Assembly (NCBI GenBank): GCA_913031405.1
Contig: CAJWCX010000088.1
Span: 1-5,850, forward strand
Reading direction: 5' to 3'
From: an uncultured Flavobacteriales bacterium
GTDB taxonomy: Bacteria > Bacteroidota > Bacteroidia > Flavobacteriales_D > Crocinitomicaceae
DNA length: 5,850 nt
This document shows, piece after piece, positions 1 through 5,850 of this stretch. Within the stretch, counting starts at the first letter, position 1, and the number at the start of each line of letters is the position of its first letter. The notes beneath the pieces were generated by a model that saw nothing but the letters and a program-made list of their open reading frames with translations, was not told where the DNA came from and made no database searches. A program made the translations under genes and the position numbers.

Positions 1-2648
1 TTTTCTTTTATTTCCTGCTGCCTTTAAGCAGTCTTGCCGATCATATCATTGGAGGAGACATTTATTATGATGATTTAGGTGGAGGAAATTATAAGTTTTA
101 CATCACTATTTATCGCGATTGTAATGCAGAAGGTGCATGGTTCGACGATCCATTAAAACTTACTGTATACAACAATGGGTCTTTGGTTGTGAATGTGAAT
201 GTTCCTTTTCCAGGATACATTACGGTTCCTGTTGACTTTGATAATCCATGCGCGACTGCACCTTCGAATGTTTGTGTACAAAGGGCTATTTATGAAACCA
301 CACTTCAGTTGCCACCTATAGTTGGTGGTTATACGATTTCTTATCAGCGTTGTTGTCGAGGTCCTAATGTGGACAATATTGTTAATCCAGATGATACGGG
401 ATTAACACTGACTACTAAAATCCCTGGATTAGAAACAGGTAATTCAAACAATAGCAGTCCGAGGTTCATCAACTATCCACCTATCTTGTTATGTGTGGGA
501 GAAGAGTTATCGATTGATCATTCAGCGATTGATCCTGATGGCGATCAGTTGGTTTATTCTTTGGTGTCTCCATATGTTGGTGGAAGCTCATTTGATCCTG
601 CACCTAATCAAGCACCGCCACCACCATATTTCCCAGTGCAATGGATGGGAGGTTTTAATGCCGAAAACCCGTTGGGACCTGGTTCCAGTAGTACAATTGA
701 ACCAGATGGAATGCTAACGGTTTCTCCCAATATTATTGGCTTATTTGTATTTGGCGTTCGTGTTCAGGAATATAGAGGCGGTGAACTCATAGGTGAGACC
801 ATAAGAGATTTTCTCTTCAAGGTTTTCGATTGTAACATCACGATGCAAGCTATTCTTCCTGAACAAGAAGAATTATCGACTTTCGTTTCTTATTGTCAGG
901 GGCTCACCGTGGAATTTGAAAACAACTCATATGGCGGGACAAATTATGAATGGGATTTTGGTGTTTCGGGAATAAATACAGATGTAAGTTCCCTTGAATC
1001 CCCTATTTATACCTATCCTGAACCCGGAGAATATGTGGCTCAATTGATTGTAAATCCAGGATGGGATTGTACGGATACTGCTTATATGAGTATAGTCATT
1101 AACAACCCTTTCTCTCTCTCTTGGGAGGCTGAGGATTCTCTTTGCATTACAGGAAATAGTTTTGTTTTTGACGGTATTACGAGTAATGAAAATGCCAGTT
1201 TTGAATGGATTTTAGATGGTGACGCTTCTATTACGAGTTGGGATGGATTGGACATTCCAGACATTTCGTTTTCAAGCGCTGGTTATCATACAGTCATCAT
1301 TACAGGCGATGATGGGGAGTGCGAAAATTCTTTTGAGGATTCTATTTATGTAGTGGAGGTACCCAGTGTAGAGGCTATAGTACCGGAGAATGTCGAATGT
1401 GTGGGCTTTACAATAGATTTTGAAGGGGTATATGCAAATGTCAATACTATACAATGGGATTTTGGCGATGAAGGATCGGGTGATTTAAGTAACCTAATGG
1501 CTCCATCGTATACCTATTCTTCAGCTGGGATTTATACGGTTCAGTTAATTGGTTCTTCTGTACAAAACTGTTCTGATACTTCCCTTATTGAGATAGAGGT
1601 AAAAGAGAAAATAATACTAGATATGGAGCACAACGATTCCTTGTGTATAACCGATGGATTATTTGATTTTGAGGCAATTGTTGAAGGACCCCCTGGGACC
1701 CTTTATGAATGGTATTTTGGCCCCAATGCATCTGTTAGCAATTCAACAGATTTGGTTGTTTCAGGCATTCAGTTTAATCAGCCAGGTATTCAGGAGGTTA
1801 AATTAACAGGTAGTCATGAAAGTTGTATCGATTCATTGATTGAACCCATATACGTTTATGCTGAACCTATCATTGACTTTTCCTATTTTGATGGTCTGCA
1901 ATGTGCACCCGTTCAGGCTCAATTTATTAATTTGAGCACAGTTGATGGCTCGGCTCTTTATCAGTGGGATTTTGGAGATGGAACAAGTTCAGCTAATGAG
2001 AATCCCTCGCATGTATATTCTGAGGTTGGGAATTACAGTGTTGGTCTTACACTAATTTCTTTGGAGGGATGCAAAGATACCTTGTATTTAATGAAGCAGG
2101 ATCTTTTCACTGTTTATCCCTCCCCTACAGCAGGTTTTCTTTTAAATCCAAGTCAAATTGATGTTTGTGAAAATGAAGTTGAATTTATAGATCAATCGAT
2201 GGGTGCAACAGATTATTTTTACTTCTTCGACCAAAATCAATTCACAAGCTCCGAGGCCAACTTCACTCATCAATATCTGAATTCGGGTTCAGATTATCCG
2301 ATACAGGTGGTTTACAATGAGTATGGATGCAGTGATTCTCTGCGTTTAGAATTATTTGTTGAGCCTTTTGCAATTTATGCTCCTAATACCTTTATACCTG
2401 ATGGTGATGGCTCTAATGATGTTTTTAAAGCTGTTACGGGTTTCGAAATATTGGAATGGGAAATGGTCATTTACAACAAGTGGGGAGAAGAGGTCTCTCG
2501 TTCGATTAAATTCGATGAAGGTTGGGACGGAACATTTAAAAACGGACTTGTTCAAGATGGTGTTTACGTGTATGTGATTAAGTATAAGAGTTGTGCTAAT
2601 CCTTATGATACGCGAATGAAAACTGGATTTATAAACTTAATTCGATAA
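1..2648 (+). CDS. Secreted PKD-repeat protein with T9SS type B sorting domain (5'-partial)
   Basis: This is a large surface or secreted protein, probably an adhesin-like or extracellular-matrix protein, exported by Sec and then by the type IX secretion system. The frame is open from base 3 to the TAA at 2646-2648, giving 881 codons in the window (residue k starts at base 3k). Residues 1-12 are the end of a signal peptide, followed by the family-typical HIIGGDIYYDDLGGGNYK and YRDC start of the mature chain. A Cys-rich N-terminal region follows, with SYQRCCRG at 113-120 and a cadherin-like DPDGD at 177-181. Six Ig/PKD-like modules span about 298-780; WDFG or WDFGDG motifs lie at 317, 485 and 655. 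The C-terminus (793-881) begins APNTFIPDGDGSNDVF and ends in a short basic tail, the pattern of the gliding motility-associated (CHU_C, TIGR04131) type B sorting domain. An in-frame TTG at 183 is not the real start, because it would remove the signal peptide and conserved N-terminus. The ligand or substrate is unknown, and no catalytic motif was seen. Family assignment is strong; the biological role is inference. Confidence 0.95.
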   Translation, partial: FFYFLLPLSSLADHIIGGDIYYDDLGGGNYKFYITIYRDCNAEGAWFDDPLKLTVYNNGSLVVNVNVPFPGYITVPVDFDNPCATAPSNVCVQRAIYETTLQLPPIVGGYTISYQRCCRGPNVDNIVNPDDTGLTLTTKIPGLETGNSNNSSPRFINYPPILLCVGEELSIDHSAIDPDGDQLVYSLVSPYVGGSSFDPAPNQAPPPPYFPVQWMGGFNAENPLGPGSSSTIEPDGMLTVSPNIIGLFVFGVRVQEYRGGELIGETIRDFLFKVFDCNITMQAILPEQEELSTFVSYCQGLTVEFENNSYGGTNYEWDFGVSGINTDVSSLESPIYTYPEPGEYVAQLIVNPGWDCTDTAYMSIVINNPFSLSWEAEDSLCITGNSFVFDGITSNENASFEWILDGDASITSWDGLDIPDISFSSAGYHTVIITGDDGECENSFEDSIYVVEVPSVEAIVPENVECVGFTIDFEGVYANVNTIQWDFGDEGSGDLSNLMAPSYTYSSAGIYTVQLIGSSVQNCSDTSLIEIEVKEKIILDMEHNDSLCITDGLFDFEAIVEGPPGTLYEWYFGPNASVSNSTDLVVSGIQFNQPGIQEVKLTGSHESCIDSLIEPIYVYAEPIIDFSYFDGLQCAPVQAQFINLSTVDGSALYQWDFGDGTSSANENPSHVYSEVGNYSVGLTLISLEGCKDTLYLMKQDLFTVYPSPTAGFLLNPSQIDVCENEVEFIDQSMGATDYFYFFDQNQFTSSEANFTHQYLNSGSDYPIQVVYNEYGCSDSLRLELFVEPFAIYAPNTFIPDGDGSNDVFKAVTGFEILEWEMVIYNKWGEEVSRSIKFDEGWDGTFKNGLVQDGVYVYVIKYKSCANPYDTRMKTGFINLIR
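3..38 (+). other. Signal peptide remnant (hydrophobic core and cleavage site)
   Basis: The first twelve in-window codons read FFYFLLPLSSLA, a hydrophobic stretch ending in a small-residue S-L-A that fits signal peptidase I cleavage before DHIIGG. The start codon and basic n-region must lie just upstream of base 1. The Sec signal is needed because T9SS cargo reaches the periplasm first. The position of the cleavage site is inferred by eye. Confidence 0.8.
894..2330 (+). repeat. Six tandem two-cysteine Ig/PKD-like modules (protein-level repeat)
   Basis: Six beta-sandwich-like modules follow one another, each with exactly one Cys near its start and one near its end. The pairs are residues 298/356, 381/440, 466/523, 548/608, 634/690 and 722/776, counting codon 1 at base 3. 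Module-to-module spacing is 82-88 residues and the in-module Cys gap is 54-60. Modules 1, 3 and 5 carry the PKD hallmark WDFG, with module 5 the canonical WDFGDGTS followed by NPSHVY. Modules 2 and 4 instead begin DSLCIT and have EWILDG or EWYFGP in the equivalent strand. Module 6 is diverged and has YFYFFD at that place. The DNA has diverged, so this is an old protein repeat and not a recent DNA duplication. Disulfide pairing within modules is inferred from the regular spacing. Confidence 0.85.
2379..2645 (+). other. T9SS type B C-terminal sorting domain
   Basis: This stretch encodes the last 89 residues of the PKD protein. It starts APNTFIPDGDGSNDVF, continues with a hydrophobic MVIYNKWGEEV strand, a GWDGTF turn, and a DGVYVYVIKYK strand, and ends GFINLIR. 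The order and spacing match the gliding motility-associated C-terminal domain (CHU_C / TIGR04131) that directs cargo to the T9SS translocon in Bacteroidota. A lone Cys occurs in KSCANPYD; type B domains often have a Cys in this region. Proteins with type B domains are typically long, repetitive and surface-associated. No type A motif is present. Confidence 0.93.
2637..2648. other. Convergent 3' overlap of the PKD gene and lptB
   Basis: The plus-strand PKD gene stops with TAA at 2646-2648 and the minus-strand lptB stops with TAA read from 2639 down to 2637. The last codons of each gene therefore lie inside the other, and there is no intergenic space. No strong GC-rich hairpin lies at or near the junction, so any terminator must be inside coding sequence or absent. 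Confidence 0.95.
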
Positions 2649-3377
2649 AGTTTTTTTCTTTAATTCGAAATTCCTACCCAAATAAACCCTTCTCACCTGT
2701 TCATCTGCGGCAAGCTCTTCGGCTGTTCCTGACTTTAAAATGCTTCCCTCGAACAGCAAATAGGCTCTATCCGTTATGGAAAGTGTTTCCTGTACATTGT
2801 GATCTGTTATTAGGATGCCGATGTTTTTTCTCTTTAAATCAGAAACAATGCCTTGTATGTCTTCAACAGCTATAGGGTCTACACCTGCAAAAGGTTCATC
2901 AAGAAGAACAAATTGAGGGTCAGTTGCTAATGCTCTTGCAATTTCCGTTCGTCTTTTTTCTCCACCACTAAGTCGATTTCCAAGAGTTTTACGAAATTCA
3001 TTGAGATTGAATTCCTCTAGGAGCTCTTCAAGTCGATGTTTTCTTTCTGACTTACTTTTTGAAGTCATTTCTAATATCGCCATGATGTTGTCTTCAACAC
3101 TCAGTTTTCGAAATACTGAAATTTCTTGAGGAAGGTATCCAAGTCCCATTTGAGCCCTTTTGTACATAGGTAATTTAGTGATTTCAGTGTCGTTAAGATA
3201 AACTTTTCCATTTTCCGGTTGCACAAGACCAACAATCATATAAAATGAGGTGGTTTTACCGGCTCCATTTGGTCCCAATAAACCCACTATTTCCCCTTGA
3301 TTAAGCTCTATAGAAACATCTTTGACAACTTGTTTGCCCTTGTAGCTCTTATATATGTTTTGGGTGTATAATTTCAC
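2637..3377 (-). CDS. lptB: LPS export ABC transporter ATP-binding protein LptB
   Basis: LptB is the cytoplasmic ATPase that, as a dimer with the membrane proteins LptF and LptG, powers extraction of lipopolysaccharide from the inner membrane and its passage over the Lpt bridge to the outer membrane. The 246-residue product has every nucleotide-binding motif intact: Walker A GPNGAGKTT at 35-43, Q-loop Q84, signature LSGGE at 136-140, Walker B FVLLDE at 156-161 with catalytic Glu161, D-loop GVD at 165-167, and switch His193 in TDHNV. LptB-specific features include KLPMYKRAQMGLGYLPQE and VFRKLSVEDNIMA, the coupling-groove region that contacts LptF/G. Length is close to the usual 240-250. The start is GTG at 3377-3375. 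It is forced by an in-frame TAA only four codons upstream, and it gives the family-typical MKL N-terminus. The gene lies 12 bases downstream of the DUF5686 gene and is probably co-transcribed with it. LptF, LptG, LptA and LptC are not in the window. Confidence is very high for the family and high for LptB over other ABC ATPases. Confidence 0.96.
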   Translation of the reverse strand: MKLYTQNIYKSYKGKQVVKDVSIELNQGEIVGLLGPNGAGKTTSFYMIVGLVQPENGKVYLNDTEITKLPMYKRAQMGLGYLPQEISVFRKLSVEDNIMAILEMTSKSKSERKHRLEELLEEFNLNEFRKTLGNRLSGGEKRRTEIARALATDPQFVLLDEPFAGVDPIAVEDIQGIVSDLKRKNIGILITDHNVQETLSITDRAYLLFEGSILKSGTAEELAADEQVRRVYLGRNFELKKKTLSN

Positions 3378-3392
3378 GCGTCCAAGTTACTA
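3378..3392 (-). other. DUF5686-lptB junction: tandem stops and GTG start context
   Basis: Read on the minus strand, the DUF5686 gene ends TAG (3392-3390), followed directly by an in-frame TAA (3389-3387), then CTTGGACGC and the GTG start of lptB. Both genes are in the same frame. A short GGA lies only 3 bases before GTG, too close for a good Shine-Dalgarno, which fits the weak use of such sites in Bacteroidota. Twelve bases leave no room for a separate promoter or terminator, so translation of lptB probably depends on the shared transcript and possibly on ribosomes arriving from upstream. Confidence 0.85.
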
Positions 3393-5850
3393 AAAATTAA
3401 GAGCAAGTCTTGCTCGAACACCTAAAGGATGGGCTCCAGGTGGGTTGTGAGTCATTCTCCAAACCAGATCGACTCGAATAAATTTAAAGATGTTTTCAAT
3501 TCCCACAGTACTTTCTATGTAAGGAATATTGTTAAAAGACCTTATAAAAGATGGATATATCATTGAAGATTGGTGCCTTGAGCTTAATCTTCCGTAGGCC
3601 ATTTTCGAGGAGCTAACGAGTCTCAAATTCAACTTTTTAATCAATGGAATCTTATTAAATAGAAATCCATCCCAGTGGTTTTCAATGAAGGCCTCCATAT
3701 ATTGGTCTGATACAAACTCTAAGAAATTGAGCTTATTGAATGCTGAGGTCATCAACCATAAGGACTGATTGCCTGGATGTGCATTCAGTAGGGGATAGGC
3801 AGCATTCCCAAATATATAACCAGTTTTTGCTCCATAAAAGAATCGACCAAATATCCCCAATTGGGTTTTATGTTCAAGTTGGATTTCGATTTTTTGATAG
3901 TTGTATTGGCTACCCATAATGCCTTTAAATCCAAAAATCCCTTGTATGGATAAAACAGGAAATTTTGAACGTAGACTTTTTCGATCAAAGGCTCCAGAAA
4001 TAAATTCTTCGTTTCTCGACCATCTCAATCTTGCCGTAAGCTCACTGGTTTTAATTTTGGAAATGGTGTCAAACTGACCGCTTTCAGGGTTGATTCTAAG
4101 GTAATTTGCAATTCCCAATGGTTGGTACTCTTTCCACTCTGCACCAACAAAGACCACAAAATCTTTTTTAATGTCCTTTTCTATATTGCCTCCAATTCTT
4201 TTGACAAAAGTAAGTTTGTCAAATGGGGCAGTGCTGAGAACGGTGGCGAAGGTATTACCCATAGAAACGGCATATGGTGAAACTCCTATTTGTTCAATGT
4301 CATAGTTGTAAAACAAGGTAAGCAAATTTCTTTTTTTCTTTGACATGTTGCATCTGATCGTGGCGCCATATTTGAATTCGCGATCTCCGAATCCGTACGC
4401 TCCTTTAATTCCAAATTCAATTCTTTTGGAGAAATTGTTCGAGGTCCTAAGAGAAACAGCAGTTCTAAATCGCTCAACTGGATTCACACTGAATATGGAG
4501 TATAAATCTCCAATTTCGATAATGCCCATAGGGTGATAACCTGTAGCAGCGAGGTAAGTGAGGTTTTTGAGCCTTTTGAAATAAGGGGTTTGGTTCAATG
4601 AATCAATCATTTGACCTATTCCTTTTTCTTGTTGGTTGAGTGGAACGTGTCGAAGACCAATCCATTCTTCTTCTGTTTTATCGTTCGCTCCTTCCATGAT
4701 TTCAACCGTGTTATCCGTGTTGTAAAACTTTGCTTTTTTACGATCATTAATTTTAAAGTCGCTTCTTCTACTATACTTACGGGCATAAAAACCATAGACT
4801 TTAGATTTTTTGGTAAGCTTGATGTCCGCTATAAAGCGCTCCTGATTAAGCATCCACGTATTTTCTACTTGATCGAAATCATGTCTAAAATAGAAGTCCT
4901 TAACAAAGTTTAGATTGGCATTTGGTGAAACGTTTGCTTCAATACGTTTTACTGCAAACGAGGTGTCATGGATCCATAGGTTTCCACTAAATGAGAGATC
5001 TCTATCTCTCTTTGGAACAAAACGAAGCATATAACACCAATCATTATCTATAAAAGCAGAATCTTCCAAATAATATTTATAATGAGTTTGGCAGTTATTC
5101 GATAAGGGACTGTTGAATGATTTTCCAAAAATGGTATAGATATTATCATAGATATTTAGCTCTAGGTACATATCTCCCAAAAATTGATTGACCTGCAAGT
5201 TCTCAACCCCAGTAGTTCTTGTAGCCTTTATGATTTCACGTCGTATTTTCGGTGTACTCCTGTAATAAAAACGGGAAACAGTTTCACTTAAGATCAGGGG
5301 TAAAAATCTATTCCCCTTTTCTGTCGTATCAAGATAATCATAGATCAAATCAAGTTTTTGGACTGGCTTTTTAGCGATAAAATCTTCTTCTATGTTGTTT
5401 AAATCAAACTGAATTTTATTGTAAAGGTCGTATTCATAGGCATCAAGTTTGGATCTGTTGTTCTTTTCTTTGTTGGCAATGACTTTGCGAAGAAGTATTG
5501 TTGAAGGTAGCTCTCCAGGAGCCTTTATGGTAATTTCTTTGAAATCCATAAAGAGACTTTTCAATTGAAAATCAATATTTATTTCAATATCCACGGAATG
5601 TGATGATTGGGCTAAAGAAATCACTTGGTATTTTATTGTGTATCCCGTATATGAGACAATGATTGAGTCATAATCATGTCTCTGAGAATATTTAATTCGA
5701 TAATTTCCTGAGGAATCAGCTAGTGCAGCATTTTTTGATTTTGCGAATTGAATCTTTGCAAAAGGCAAGGGAAGTCCTGTTTTATAATCTGATACTTTCC
5801 CGTAAATCAAAACATCTTGGCCAAAGAGACAATGGATCAAACCACAAAAA
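3390..5850 (-). CDS. DUF5686 family outer-membrane protein with carboxypeptidase regulatory-like domain (5'-partial)
   Basis: This is a predicted outer-membrane beta-barrel protein of the DUF5686 family, widespread in Bacteroidota and of unknown function. The frame is open from the right edge to TAG at 3392-3390, about 819 codons. The first in-window residues, FCGLIHCLFGQ, look like the end of a signal peptide, so the TTG at 5840 is not the true start and the real one lies beyond the window. In order, numbering from that TTG: a carboxypeptidase regulatory-like (CarboxypepD_reg-like) beta-sandwich at about 10-90 (VLIYGKVSDYKTGLPLPFAK, then DSSGNYRI and VSYTGY); a periplasmic DUF5686 segment from about 100 (ITIKAPGELPSTILLRKVI, LDAYEYDLYNKIQ); then from about 430 alternating amphipathic strands of a barrel, with NPVERFRTAVSLRTS and GAYGFGDREFKYGA typical of the family. 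The chain ends RLALNF, and a terminal Phe is the usual BAM insertion signal. No TonB plug domain is visible, so it is not a standard SusC-type receptor. It precedes lptB in the same direction. Family call is strong; substrate unknown. Confidence 0.9.
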   Translation of the reverse strand, partial: FCGLIHCLFGQDVLIYGKVSDYKTGLPLPFAKIQFAKSKNAALADSSGNYRIKYSQRHDYDSIIVSYTGYTIKYQVISLAQSSHSVDIEINIDFQLKSLFMDFKEITIKAPGELPSTILLRKVIANKEKNNRSKLDAYEYDLYNKIQFDLNNIEEDFIAKKPVQKLDLIYDYLDTTEKGNRFLPLILSETVSRFYYRSTPKIRREIIKATRTTGVENLQVNQFLGDMYLELNIYDNIYTIFGKSFNSPLSNNCQTHYKYYLEDSAFIDNDWCYMLRFVPKRDRDLSFSGNLWIHDTSFAVKRIEANVSPNANLNFVKDFYFRHDFDQVENTWMLNQERFIADIKLTKKSKVYGFYARKYSRRSDFKINDRKKAKFYNTDNTVEIMEGANDKTEEEWIGLRHVPLNQQEKGIGQMIDSLNQTPYFKRLKNLTYLAATGYHPMGIIEIGDLYSIFSVNPVERFRTAVSLRTSNNFSKRIEFGIKGAYGFGDREFKYGATIRCNMSKKKRNLLTLFYNYDIEQIGVSPYAVSMGNTFATVLSTAPFDKLTFVKRIGGNIEKDIKKDFVVFVGAEWKEYQPLGIANYLRINPESGQFDTISKIKTSELTARLRWSRNEEFISGAFDRKSLRSKFPVLSIQGIFGFKGIMGSQYNYQKIEIQLEHKTQLGIFGRFFYGAKTGYIFGNAAYPLLNAHPGNQSLWLMTSAFNKLNFLEFVSDQYMEAFIENHWDGFLFNKIPLIKKLNLRLVSSSKMAYGRLSSRHQSSMIYPSFIRSFNNIPYIESTVGIENIFKFIRVDLVWRMTHNPPGAHPLGVRARLALNF

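Noticed and set aside
493..717. 74-codon plus-strand frame inside the PKD gene.
   Set aside because: It is an out-of-frame shadow of the conserved N-terminal region of the PKD protein, with no independent support.
2633..2657. Possible hairpin AAACTT...AAGTTT followed by a run of seven T, as a terminator for the PKD gene.
   Set aside because: The stem is only 6 bp with a single G-C pair and a 9-base loop, and it overlaps both reading frames. It is too weak to call a terminator by eye.
2651..2657. Seven-A run on the lptB coding strand near its 3' end, as a slippage or frameshift site.
   Set aside because: The frame reads AAG AAA AAA ACT, which does not fit the X XXY YYZ slippery pattern. Only the last few non-conserved residues would change, so no product of interest is implied.
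2637..2668. Nine-base direct repeat TTAATTCGA at 2637-2645 and 2660-2668.
   Set aside because: It is short and AT-rich, and lies within the coding end of lptB. It is likely chance, with no other sign of an attachment site or mobile element.
4611..4913. 100-codon open frame on the plus strand inside the DUF5686 gene.
   Set aside because: It lies antisense to a well-supported family gene. Its translation is a hydrophobic and basic mixture without recognisable motifs, so it is a shadow frame.
5815..5850. LIHC near the N-terminus of the DUF5686 protein as a lipobox.
   Set aside because: His at the -1 position does not fit a lipobox, and the segment reads better as a signal peptidase I signal ending near FGQ.
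1..5850. A hidden defence, mobile or regulatory system.
   Set aside because: The window is almost wholly filled by three envelope genes with consistent composition. No integrase, transposase, inverted terminal repeats, CRISPR repeats, tRNA or structured leader was seen.

Overview
The window comes from a member of the Bacteroidota, most likely a Flavobacteriales-type marine or freshwater bacterium. The evidence is protein content: a type IX secretion (T9SS) type B C-terminal sorting domain, an outer-membrane DUF5686-family protein with a carboxypeptidase-regulatory-like N-terminal domain, and an LptB of the Bacteroidota kind. The DNA is AT-rich and coding-dense. No RNA gene, mobile element, CRISPR array or IS was seen, and no gene-free stretch exceeds 12 bases.

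Layout. (1) Bases 1-2648, plus strand: the 3' part of a large secreted, cysteine-paired PKD-repeat protein. Its start lies left of the window, but almost all of its signal peptide and the whole mature protein are present. (2) Bases 2637-3377, minus strand: lptB, the ATPase of the lipopolysaccharide export ABC transporter. It is complete and has a GTG start. (3) Bases 3390-5850, minus strand: a DUF5686-type outer-membrane beta-barrel protein whose extreme N-terminus runs off the right edge. The DUF5686 gene and lptB are read in the same direction with only 12 bases between them, so they very probably form one transcription unit whose promoter is beyond the right edge. The PKD gene converges on lptB, and the two reading frames overlap by 12 bases at their stop codons.

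Functionally, all three products concern the cell envelope: a T9SS-exported surface adhesin-like or matrix protein, an inner-membrane-associated motor for LPS transport, and an outer-membrane barrel of unknown role. The pairing of the DUF5686 gene with lptB is the most suggestive contextual point. The six-module, regularly cysteine-paired architecture of the PKD protein is the clearest internal structure. I found no convincing sign of an undescribed defence, mobile or regulatory system here; this looks like ordinary Bacteroidota chromosome.
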